Below, one piece after another: positions 42,581-50,734 of a stretch of DNA of 56,628 bases; position 1 is the stretch's first letter; every line of letters begins with the position of its first letter. Below the pieces are notes generated by a model, which was not told where the DNA came from, ran no database searches, and saw only the letters and a list, made by a program, of their open reading frames with translations. Where the stretch lies: positions 1 to 56,628 of the forward strand of contig JAZQIZ010000017.1 in NCBI GenBank assembly GCA_045541395.1, read 5' to 3'. Source of the stretch: JAZRWQ01 sp045541395. Its GTDB lineage: Bacteria; Bacillota; Clostridia; Oscillospirales; UMGS1783. A program made the position numbers and the translations under genes.

Positions 42581-44884
42581 ATGAAGGTTCTTGCATTGGG
42601 GTTACAGGGCACCTTGAATATTCTGCTTATTTGCCTTCTGGCGGCGGCAGGGCTTCTGGCTTTCGTTTTTTACAACAAAGCGAAAAAGCTTAACCTGAGG
42701 GCGTATACCGACAGCCTGACCCAAGGTCTTTCCAAAAAAGGCTTTGAGGAAAAGGGCGGTGCGCTTTTGGCGGGCAAGGCTTCAAGCTATTCTCTGGTTG
42801 CCATAAAGGCCCAGAGACTTTCGGCAGTTGAAAGAAATTACGGCGGCAAGGCCTATGAGAAGCTATCCGGGCAGATCTATTCACTTTTAAAAGAAGGCCT
42901 TGCCAGTGAAGAGCTTATAGCCAGGGTTTCCAAAGAAAGCTATCTTATGCTTTTACAGGCAACCGGTGAGGCCCAGATAAACGCTAAAATTCATTCCTTT
43001 TTATTTAAATTCAAGGCTCTTGAATATTCAGGCGACGGTTTTTGTCAGTTTGGCGTTTACAATCCCTTTAATGACGACGAGAATATTTCAGATATTATAG
43101 AAAAGGCTCAGATAGCCTGTTATGAATCCAAAATAAAAAAGGCGCCTGTTTTTTACACTCTTGCTTTTGAAAAGGAAATAAAGCTTGAGGCAGAGACGGC
43201 CGCACAAATAGAAAAGGGCTTAAAAACAGGGGAATTTACGGTCTACTATCAGCCTAAGGTAAGGATGTCGGACAGGAGAGTTACCTCGGCGGAGGCCCTT
43301 GTAAGATGGAAGCACCCCTTAAAGGGTATTCTTACTCCTAATATGTTTTTGGATACTGCCGAGAAATACGGCCACGCAAGGGATATAGACCGTTTGGTTT
43401 TCAAGGCTGTAGTCAAGGGAATAGCAAAGCGCATAAAGGAAGACTTTGAGGAATGTCCTGTTTCGGTCAACCTTTCGGCAAGCTCCATAAGGCAGGAGGG
43501 TCTGGCAGACGAGCTTTTTGAGATCTGCCGCCAGTATGAGGTTCCCGCCTCCTTAATAGAAATTGAAATAAGCGAACAAATTATAAGCGAAAACTATTCC
43601 TGCGCCAAGGACTTTATAGAAAGGCTTCATTTTTACGGCTTCAAATGCGCTATGGATAACTTCGGAGCAGTTGGCAGTTCCCTTCAGCTTCTCACCTCCT
43701 GCAACGTTGACACCCTTAAGCTGGACTCAAGCTTTTTTGAAGGGGAAAACAACAGCCGTCAGGGAAGATGCCTTATTGAATCGGTATTAAGGCTTTCGGC
43801 TACTTTACAGATACATACTGTGGCTGAGTGTATCGGCAGCCGCGGCCAGCTGGAATATTTACAGAGCAGCGCCTGTGATACGGTTCAGGGCTTTACTTAC
43901 TTTAAGCCGATGCCTATGGACAGATTTGAGGATGCTGCCTTTGAGGATGGCTTACTTAAATTTGCCGAGCTGAGCGAAAATACCGCTCCCCGTGAAGGCA
44001 CAAGAATAACCTCGGCAGAGCAAAGCGCCAAAAAGAGCGTTATTCTCTTTAACTTTAACCCCCATGAAGACACTATTGAATTTTCCGATGCTTTTTCGCC
44101 TGTTTTTGCAGGGCAGACCTTCTTTGAAAAGGCTTCAAGCCTTTTCAGAAGCACCGACCTTATACACGAAAATGACCGTAAGGATTTTACTGACCTTCTG
44201 CTTCGCTGTCAGCACCAGAACGGCTGGGTTGAAAACACCGTAAGGGTCTATATGGCTCACGGCCGTTACGAATGGCTGGAGGCAAGGCTTCATTTTGATA
44301 AGAAGAGCGGCCTGATAAGCGGTATGCTGGCGGATATGTCCGGCTGGAAAAACGAAGTTAACCGTTGGAAGGAGCAGGCAACGAGAGACGCCCTTACAGG
44401 CCTTTACAACCGCGCTCATTTTGAGCAGAACACCAGAGCCATACTTAAAAAGGGCGAGCACAAATACGGCTCCTTTATATTTGTGGACGTGGATAATTTC
44501 AAGACTGTCAACGACAGCTACGGCCATATGTTCGGCGATGACGTTTTATGCTTTATTTCAAAGCAGCTTTTAGGCATTTTCCGTCACAGTGATATTATTG
44601 CCCGTTACGGCGGTGACGAGTTTGTTATATTTGCTCCTTCGCTTGATAAGAACGTGCTGGTGGCACGGCTTACCAAGCTTATGGACACCTTTAAGTTCCC
44701 TTACCGCAGCGGCGGCACAGAGCACAACGTTTCGGTGACCGTAGGCGCGGCGTTTTTCCCTGATGACGGCGATGATTACGACATTCTGCTGGATCATGCG
44801 GACTGCGCTTTATACGAAGCCAAGGAAAGAGGCAAGAAGAGGTTTGTTCTTTACGAGCCCCATATGAAGGGTGAAGGTAAATAA
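42581..44884 (+). CDS. Membrane c-di-GMP enzyme: degenerate GGDEF, EAL, PAS-like and active GGDEF domains
   Basis: A 767-residue protein. One membrane helix (9-31) is followed by a degenerate GGDEF-like domain (38-200, ARVSKESYLML in the signature place). The EAL domain (about 215-455) retains EALVRW, VNLS, EIEIS and LKLD but carries MDNFG for the metal-binding DDFG, so hydrolysis is doubtful. A PAS-like domain (about 490-600) leads into a complete C-terminal GGDEF domain (RYGGDEF near 674-680) with an intact RxxD inhibition site (RHSD). Its net activity is most likely diguanylate cyclase with product feedback, with the EAL domain perhaps a c-di-GMP sensor. It heads a four-gene operon that ends with an HD-GYP phosphodiesterase. 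Confidence 0.91.
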   Translation: MKVLALGLQGTLNILLICLLAAAGLLAFVFYNKAKKLNLRAYTDSLTQGLSKKGFEEKGGALLAGKASSYSLVAIKAQRLSAVERNYGGKAYEKLSGQIYSLLKEGLASEELIARVSKESYLMLLQATGEAQINAKIHSFLFKFKALEYSGDGFCQFGVYNPFNDDENISDIIEKAQIACYESKIKKAPVFYTLAFEKEIKLEAETAAQIEKGLKTGEFTVYYQPKVRMSDRRVTSAEALVRWKHPLKGILTPNMFLDTAEKYGHARDIDRLVFKAVVKGIAKRIKEDFEECPVSVNLSASSIRQEGLADELFEICRQYEVPASLIEIEISEQIISENYSCAKDFIERLHFYGFKCAMDNFGAVGSSLQLLTSCNVDTLKLDSSFFEGENNSRQGRCLIESVLRLSATLQIHTVAECIGSRGQLEYLQSSACDTVQGFTYFKPMPMDRFEDAAFEDGLLKFAELSENTAPREGTRITSAEQSAKKSVILFNFNPHEDTIEFSDAFSPVFAGQTFFEKASSLFRSTDLIHENDRKDFTDLLLRCQHQNGWVENTVRVYMAHGRYEWLEARLHFDKKSGLISGMLADMSGWKNEVNRWKEQATRDALTGLYNRAHFEQNTRAILKKGEHKYGSFIFVDVDNFKTVNDSYGHMFGDDVLCFISKQLLGIFRHSDIIARYGGDEFVIFAPSLDKNVLVARLTKLMDTFKFPYRSGGTEHNVSVTVGAAFFPDDGDDYDILLDHADCALYEAKERGKKRFVLYEPHMKGEGK

Positions 44885-44886
44885 AA

Positions 44887-45468
44887 ATGGTTATTGCCGC
44901 ATTGATCGGCTGTTTAGGCTTTATATTCTATTTGATCTACGATATAAACAGCTTTAAAATGAAAAGCCCTGTTTTAAAGTGGGGGTTTTTCTTGGGGAGT
45001 CTTTGCATTTTGGGTTCAACCCTATGGCAGATATTTTTCGCCTTCAAAGCAGGGGCTTTTAAAGGCTTTTGGGATATTTTATTATTGATTTTCGCAGGTA
45101 TCTGCTTTGCGGGGCTTATATACTCTTTGTTTTTTGCTTTGCCCAAAGGCACTTATAAAGGCGAAAACGAAGCTCTTTGCAAAAGCGGGGTTTATGCATT
45201 ATGCCGTCACCCTGTAGCAGTTTGCTTTTTGCTTACCTATTTATTTTTAGGGTTAAGCGCGTTACCCTCAGTTTTACTTTTAAACGGAATGACGTTTTCA
45301 ATACTTAATATACTTTACGTATTATTTCAGGATATTGTAACCTTTCCTGTAACCATAAAGGGTTATAATGAGTATAAAAAAGAGGTTCCGTTTTTAATAC
45401 CAAATAAAAAAAGTATCCGCCTTGCGTTTGAAACCTTAAAAAGGCAAAACAGAAAGGAAGTTAAATAA
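44887..45468 (+). CDS. ICMT/PEMT-like integral membrane methyltransferase-family protein
   Basis: A 193-residue protein with about five membrane helices. The segment GVYALCRHPVAVCFLLTY followed by a late Y-x-x-Y-K-K-E-VPFLIP is the signature of the isoprenylcysteine carboxyl methyltransferase / phospholipid methyltransferase fold, where the RHP residues contact S-adenosylmethionine and the final segment closes the site. It may methylate a lipid or prenyl-carboxyl substrate at the membrane. The ATG follows the cyclase gene by 2 nt and the next gene starts directly after its stop. The substrate is unknown. Confidence 0.72.
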   Translation: MVIAALIGCLGFIFYLIYDINSFKMKSPVLKWGFFLGSLCILGSTLWQIFFAFKAGAFKGFWDILLLIFAGICFAGLIYSLFFALPKGTYKGENEALCKSGVYALCRHPVAVCFLLTYLFLGLSALPSVLLLNGMTFSILNILYVLFQDIVTFPVTIKGYNEYKKEVPFLIPNKKSIRLAFETLKRQNRKEVK

Positions 45469-47115
45469 GTGAGATTTCAGGAAAAGCTTCACCAGTACAC
45501 AAAAGAAGAGATCTGGGAAGAATATTGCAGCTTTCTGAATTTAAGCACCGAGGAGTTTATGGAAATTCAGAAGCGCCTTCTGGTCGAACAGATCAAGGTA
45601 TGGTCGGAAAGCACTTTGGGGCAGAATATCCTCAAGGGCAAAAAGCCTGCCAGCATTGAAGAGTTCCGTCAGATGGTGCCTTTGACCACCTACGAGGATT
45701 ACGCTCCCACTCTGCTTTCAAAAATTACAAAGGCTTTGCCCAGCGAGCCTGTTTTATGGATACAGACTACCTGGGAGGGCGGCGTTCACCCCATTAAAAC
45801 AGCGCCCTACACCAAGGGTATGCTTGACACCTTCAAGCATAACCTTATAAGCTGTATGGTGCTTGCGACCAGCCGCAAAAAGGGTGATTTTGATATCAGC
45901 GTTACAGACCATATGCTTTACGCCCTTGCGCCCCTTCCTTTTGTTACGGGCCTTTTGCCTGTACTGTTTAAGGACGAGATAGACGTTGAATTTCTGCCGC
46001 CTGTTAAGGATGCAGTTAATATGACCTTCGCACAGCGTAACGTATTGGGCTTCAAGCTTGGCCTTAAGAAGGGCATTGAATACTTTTTCGGCCTTGGGAG
46101 TGTACTTTATTACGTTAGCCAGAGCATTTCCAAAATGAAGCTCAGCGGCTCTTCCAACAAGAAGCTGAAGGACAGAATATTTACTATATCTCCCTCTATA
46201 ATGATAAAATATCTTATGGCCAAGCGTAATTGCCGCAAGGAGAACCGCGAGCTTATGCCTAAGGACCTTTTTAAGCTCAAGGGCTTTATGTGCGCAGGGA
46301 CAGACTGCCGTTGCTATAAGGATGAGCTGGAAAAGCTTTGGGGAATACGGCCTATGGAGATATTTGCAGGTACCGAGCCTACCTGTATAGGCTGTGAGAC
46401 CTGGAGCCGTGAGGGCGTTTACTTCTTCCCTGACGCTTGTTTTTATGAGTTCATTCCCGAAGAGGAAATGAAAAAGAACCTTGAAGACCCCGAATATCAG
46501 CCTCCTACCCTCCTTTGGGATGAGGTTCAGGCCGGTGAGAATTACGAGATGGTGCTTACGGTGTTTAAGGGCGGCGCCTTTGCCCGTTATCGCACAGGCG
46601 ATATGTTCCAGTGTGTTGATATAGGCAGTAAGCTTGATAACAACAACATTCCCCGCTTTATGTATATTGACAGGGTGCCCAACGTTGTTGACATTGCGGG
46701 CTTCACAAGAATTACGGAAAAGTCTATCCAGCACGCTATTGACCTTTCCCGTCTGCCTATTGAGGACTGGACTGCCAAGAAGGAATTTTCCGAAAACAAC
46801 AAGCCTTATTTGCATTTATACGTTGAGCTTCAAAGGGATCATCTTATTAACAGTGCGGTCAGCATTAAAATACTGCAGGATAACTTAGGAATCTACTTCA
46901 GGTATCTTGATCAGGACTATGACGACCTTAAAAAGATACTTGGTATCGATCCCTTAAAGATAACCCTCTTAAAGTGCGGCACCTACGGAGCCTACAAGGC
47001 AAGATACGGCAACACTTTAAAGAAGATAAACCCTGATGGCTGTGATATTAACGATCTTTTATCCTGCCACAACTCAAATTCATTAATAGGAGGCGGATAT
47101 AATGACTGGATATAG
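45469..47115 (+). CDS. GH3-family (auxin-responsive GH3-type) acyl-adenylating enzyme homologue
   Basis: A 548-residue cytoplasmic protein of the GH3 branch of adenylate-forming enzymes, which in plants conjugate acyl acids to amino acids. The N-terminal KPASIEEFRQMVPLTTYEDY is typical. The phosphate-binding loop, normally Ser/Thr/Gly-rich, reads TTWEGGVHPIKTAP and keeps only the Pro-Ile-Lys end. FAGTEPTCIG corresponds to the aromatic/TE motif, and ARYRTGDMFQCV to the conserved Y-R-x-G-D. The C-terminal lid carries KPYLHLYVEL. Adenylation capacity is thus uncertain. The start is GTG 45469, abutting the previous stop, with an AAAGGAAG site. It overlaps the next gene by 14 nt. No function is known in a c-di-GMP setting. 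Confidence 0.84.
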   Translation: MRFQEKLHQYTKEEIWEEYCSFLNLSTEEFMEIQKRLLVEQIKVWSESTLGQNILKGKKPASIEEFRQMVPLTTYEDYAPTLLSKITKALPSEPVLWIQTTWEGGVHPIKTAPYTKGMLDTFKHNLISCMVLATSRKKGDFDISVTDHMLYALAPLPFVTGLLPVLFKDEIDVEFLPPVKDAVNMTFAQRNVLGFKLGLKKGIEYFFGLGSVLYYVSQSISKMKLSGSSNKKLKDRIFTISPSIMIKYLMAKRNCRKENRELMPKDLFKLKGFMCAGTDCRCYKDELEKLWGIRPMEIFAGTEPTCIGCETWSREGVYFFPDACFYEFIPEEEMKKNLEDPEYQPPTLLWDEVQAGENYEMVLTVFKGGAFARYRTGDMFQCVDIGSKLDNNNIPRFMYIDRVPNVVDIAGFTRITEKSIQHAIDLSRLPIEDWTAKKEFSENNKPYLHLYVELQRDHLINSAVSIKILQDNLGIYFRYLDQDYDDLKKILGIDPLKITLLKCGTYGAYKARYGNTLKKINPDGCDINDLLSCHNSNSLIGGGYNDWI

Positions 47116-49621
47116 CTGGGTCCCTATAGTGGCGATACTTTGCTATTTATTCCTTTTCCTTACCTTCGCCACCTCCAAAAAGAGCAAAGAGACCGTTGCC
47201 TTTATGGGTCTGCTTATAACCATGATATTCTGGGCGGGCGGTTCCTTTGCAATGAGAGCACTGCTCTGGCCTTCGCCGGTTTTCTGGCATCACGTTTCAC
47301 TTCTGGGTATGTTTATGCTTATGTCAAGCTATTACAGGTTTGTGCTTGCATTCTTGGAGGAGAAGCGTAATCGGGGCAACATTTTATGGACATGCTTCCA
47401 TTTAGGCCTCTTTGTGCTTAACTGCATTACGGGGATCTTTGTTCCTGAGCCTATAGTTACCGAGGTTGGCGGTGTTACTCAGTTTATTTATGAATACACC
47501 TGGCACATTTACTTATTTGCTATTTGCATACTTTCCTGTATGGTGCAGATGGTAAGGATAGTAATAAGGCATTGCAAGGGCAACAATATTGCATTCCAGC
47601 CCCTAAAGCCTATTATTATAGGCCTTGCTATTATGGCTATCGGCCATATGGCGGCAACTCTGCCGATATTCCACGGCATACCTATAGACATTATGTCGGG
47701 TCCCGTAAACGCAATATTTATTTTCTATTCCCTTTATAAAAAGCGCCTGTTTAAAATTTCGGTGCTTTTCTCCCGCTCCAATTACTTATACCTTGCGCTT
47801 CTTGGCTGCGGAGTTCTGGCTTACAACTTTGTGCCCACTCTTTTAAAAACTATGCAGGACGATCTGAAAATGGATCTTACCTTTGCAATAGTTATTACGG
47901 TTATTCTTGTTTTCATTGTTATAGCTCTGCTTTACAAGGTAATATCCCTTGTGTTCAACTTCATTTTTGTACGCAAGGAGAAGCTTGAACAGGCAAGGCT
48001 TGAAAAGTTTGAAAACGAAATAAACCACGTGCTTAATATGAACGATATTTTACATAATATGACCGACACTATTTTAGAAATAGTTCATCTTGAGCGTATG
48101 TACGTTTTCACCGAGCAGTCGGACGGTGATTACAGAGTTGAATTTACCACCAATATACTGGATGAAAAGAACTTCTATTTTAAGGCCGACCATCCTTTGC
48201 TCAAGCATTTTATAAGCACCGGCAAATATACAAGCTTAAGGGAGTTTGAGCGCACCACCTTTGCCCGTTCCTTATGGGAAAGCGAAAAGCAGGTGTTTAA
48301 GACCTTAAATGCCGAGATGTTTTTCCCTATTATGCATGAGAAGACCATTGTAGGTATTCTGGTGCTTCCCGCAAAGAAGGACCATTCCCCTTATAAAGAG
48401 AGTGACCTTGCACTCATTCAGAGCATCTGTAACATTAGCGGCGCTTCACTTTACAGCGCCAGCTCTTATGAGCGGGCTGTCAGCGATGCACGTAAGGATA
48501 AGCTTACAGGCCTGATTAACCGCAAGTTCTTCTTTGAGCTTCTTGACTCAGAATTTGAAAAATATAAAGACACTTCCCTTTCTTTGTGCCTTATGAGTCT
48601 TGATAACTTTAAGATCTACAACCAGCTTTTCGGTGTGCCGGAAGGCAACGTTGCTTTACAGCGTGTTGCGGGGCTTTTGGAATCCAGCATTAACGAAACA
48701 AGCACTGCCGCAAGAATAGGCGGCAAGGAATTTGCCATTATTCTCCCCGGTTACGATATTCACTCCGCAAAGCTTCTGGCCGAGAATATTGCCTCCGAAA
48801 TAGGCAAGATCAACAGCCGTCAGAATCAAAAGGTAACTGCACAGCTTACCGTAAGCGCAGGCATTTGCGCCTCTCCTTATATGGCCTCCAGCGCCAAGGA
48901 GCTGTTCCAGAACGCCGAAGCGGCGGTTTACACCGTTAAACGCAACGGCAAAAACGCCATTCAGATCTATCCTTCACAGATATATCATCAGGATACACCT
49001 CAGTATAAGCATTCAAGCGGTTATCACGAAAACGCCAGCACCATTTATGCCCTTACCGCCGCTATTGACGCTAAGGACCATTACACCTTCCAGCACAGCC
49101 AGAACGTTGCTTATTACGCAACCGAGCTTGCCAAGGAAGCCGGTCTTGAGGCCGACCTTATTGAAATAGTTAAGGAAGCGGCCCTTCTGCACGATATAGG
49201 CAAGATAGGCATTAAAGAGGATATTTTAAATAAACCCGGCAAGCTTACTGAAGAAGAATATGAGGTTATGAAGGGCCACGTTGAAAATGCTGTAAATATC
49301 GTTTCTCACCTGCCCTCCCTTGATTACGTTATTCCCACGGTTATTTCTCATCACGAGCGTTATGACGGCAAGGGCTACCCCAACCACCTTAGCGGTGAGG
49401 ATATCCCCGTTATGGGCAGGGTACTTTGCCTTGCAGACTCCTTTGATGCTATGACCTCCGCCCGCAGCTACAAGCCTGCCTTTACAAAGGAAAAGGCTAT
49501 GGATATTCTCAGAGAAGAAGCCGGCAAGCAGTTTGACCCGAAATTCTCTGCAATATTTATTGAAATGCTTCAAAACAATAAAATTGAGGTTCGCGGCGCC
49601 AAGGAATGGGCCAACGAATAA
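47102..49621 (+). CDS. Multi-helix membrane sensor with GAF, GGDEF-like and HD-GYP domains (c-di-GMP phosphodiesterase)
   Basis: An 839-residue protein. The N-terminal part (1-290) has about eight hydrophobic helices like the 7TM/8TM sensory modules of histidine kinases. A GAF-like domain (305-455) is followed by a GGDEF fold (460-620) whose signature is GGKEF, so cyclase activity is doubtful and it may bind GTP or c-di-GMP as an effector. The C-terminal HD-GYP domain (about 640-835) is intact: LLHDIGKIGI near 695 and HHERYDGKGYP near 750. It should hydrolyse c-di-GMP. The start has AGGAGG and overlaps the GH3 gene by 14 nt. It balances the cyclase at the start of the operon. Confidence 0.93.
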   Translation: MTGYSWVPIVAILCYLFLFLTFATSKKSKETVAFMGLLITMIFWAGGSFAMRALLWPSPVFWHHVSLLGMFMLMSSYYRFVLAFLEEKRNRGNILWTCFHLGLFVLNCITGIFVPEPIVTEVGGVTQFIYEYTWHIYLFAICILSCMVQMVRIVIRHCKGNNIAFQPLKPIIIGLAIMAIGHMAATLPIFHGIPIDIMSGPVNAIFIFYSLYKKRLFKISVLFSRSNYLYLALLGCGVLAYNFVPTLLKTMQDDLKMDLTFAIVITVILVFIVIALLYKVISLVFNFIFVRKEKLEQARLEKFENEINHVLNMNDILHNMTDTILEIVHLERMYVFTEQSDGDYRVEFTTNILDEKNFYFKADHPLLKHFISTGKYTSLREFERTTFARSLWESEKQVFKTLNAEMFFPIMHEKTIVGILVLPAKKDHSPYKESDLALIQSICNISGASLYSASSYERAVSDARKDKLTGLINRKFFFELLDSEFEKYKDTSLSLCLMSLDNFKIYNQLFGVPEGNVALQRVAGLLESSINETSTAARIGGKEFAIILPGYDIHSAKLLAENIASEIGKINSRQNQKVTAQLTVSAGICASPYMASSAKELFQNAEAAVYTVKRNGKNAIQIYPSQIYHQDTPQYKHSSGYHENASTIYALTAAIDAKDHYTFQHSQNVAYYATELAKEAGLEADLIEIVKEAALLHDIGKIGIKEDILNKPGKLTEEEYEVMKGHVENAVNIVSHLPSLDYVIPTVISHHERYDGKGYPNHLSGEDIPVMGRVLCLADSFDAMTSARSYKPAFTKEKAMDILREEAGKQFDPKFSAIFIEMLQNNKIEVRGAKEWANE

Positions 49622-49629
49622 CCTAATAG

Positions 49630-49667
49630 AAAAAGAGCTTGAGCAATTTTGCTCAAGCTCTTTTTTT
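49630..49667. terminator. Bidirectional terminator between the c-di-GMP operon and ddl
   Basis: The stem GAGCTTGAGC / GCTCAAGCTC with loop AATTTT is flanked by A5 and T7, so it can end transcription from both sides. Confidence 0.93.
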
Positions 49668-49680
49668 CTTATCTTAAAAG

Positions 49681-50733
49681 TTATCTTTTTTCTTTCAGGG
49701 AATGCTCTATTATCTTTTCGCAAAGCTCACCGTATTCCATACCAACAGCCGCGGCCTCCTTGGGGAAAAGGGAAGCGGGGGTCATACCGGGAAGGGTATT
49801 TATTTCAAGGCACCAATGGTTGCCTTCCTCATCGAGTATAAAATCCGCTCTGGAGTAAACGGAAAGCCCCAGCTCCTTAAAGAGTTTAAGGGCATCCTTG
49901 CCCATAGAGTGCCACTGTTCATCGGTAATATTTGCAGGGCATATTTCAAGACTGCCGTTAGCCTGATACTTAGCCTCATAATCAAAGAAAGCGCTTTCTT
50001 TGGGGATTATTTCAACAGCGGGCAGATAATTTTCGCCGAAGACGCCTACAGTAAGCTCTCTGCCCTTAAGCTTTTTCTCAATGATAATATGGTTGCCGTA
50101 ATTAAGCATATCGTAAAGGGCATCTTTTAATTCCTCTTTGGTATGGGCCATAGCAAGGCCTAAGGAGGAGCCGCCGTTTACAACCTTAATAACACAGGGC
50201 AGGCCTGTTTTTTCTAAGATTTCGGGGATATCCTCTTTGCAGTAGGTATATTCGCTCCAAGGGGCGGTAGCAACACCTGCATCCTCCATAAAGCGCTTTG
50301 TAATAGCCTTATCCATTGCCATAGCAGAGGAAAGGTAGCCTGCGCCTGTATAGGGGATCCCCAGAAGGTCAAAGGTTGCCTGAACTCGGCCGTCCTCACC
50401 GCAGGCGCCGTGAAGCCCTAAAAATACTATATCCGCCATTTTACAAGCTTCAAGAACGCCCTGACCGAAAACACTGTCACCCTTTAATTTGCGGCTGTTT
50501 TTCAGCGCCTCAAGGTCAGGCGCTTTATTGGAGATCTCAGCTTCGCCGCAAAGGCCGTCAGCCTCGTTAAAAATATCCTCAACCTTACCCTTATAATTCT
50601 CAAGGCCCAAAAACATATCCACCAGCACAGCCTTATGGCCTCTTTCCCTGAGGGCCTTACAGATGCAGGTGCCTGTAACCAAAGACACGTTTCTCTCGCT
50701 GGAAATACCGCCTGCCAGAACAACTACTTTCAT
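49681..50733 (-). CDS. ddl: D-alanine--D-alanine ligase
   Basis: Makes the D-Ala-D-Ala dipeptide for peptidoglycan; an ATP-grasp enzyme of 350 residues, family length. It has VVVLAGGISSERNVSL at the start, LHGACGEDGRVQ near residue 110, IPYTGAG, VIKVVNGGSSLG, the omega loop FFDYEAKY and the C-terminal EINTLPGMTPASL metal-binding block. The EAKY tyrosine, rather than Phe, indicates a true D-Ala-D-Ala ligase and hence the vancomycin-sensitive type. It follows the MurF-like gene by 1 nt; MurF uses the product of Ddl, so the pair is functionally logical. Confidence 0.96.
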   Translation of the reverse strand: MKVVVLAGGISSERNVSLVTGTCICKALRERGHKAVLVDMFLGLENYKGKVEDIFNEADGLCGEAEISNKAPDLEALKNSRKLKGDSVFGQGVLEACKMADIVFLGLHGACGEDGRVQATFDLLGIPYTGAGYLSSAMAMDKAITKRFMEDAGVATAPWSEYTYCKEDIPEILEKTGLPCVIKVVNGGSSLGLAMAHTKEELKDALYDMLNYGNHIIIEKKLKGRELTVGVFGENYLPAVEIIPKESAFFDYEAKYQANGSLEICPANITDEQWHSMGKDALKLFKELGLSVYSRADFILDEEGNHWCLEINTLPGMTPASLFPKEAAAVGMEYGELCEKIIEHSLKEKR

Positions 50734-50734
50734 A

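Noticed and set aside
49681..50733. Vancomycin-resistance type (D-Ala-D-Lac) ligase
   Set aside because: The omega loop reads EAKY with Tyr, as in ordinary D-Ala-D-Ala ligases, and no vanH/vanX-like genes are adjacent.
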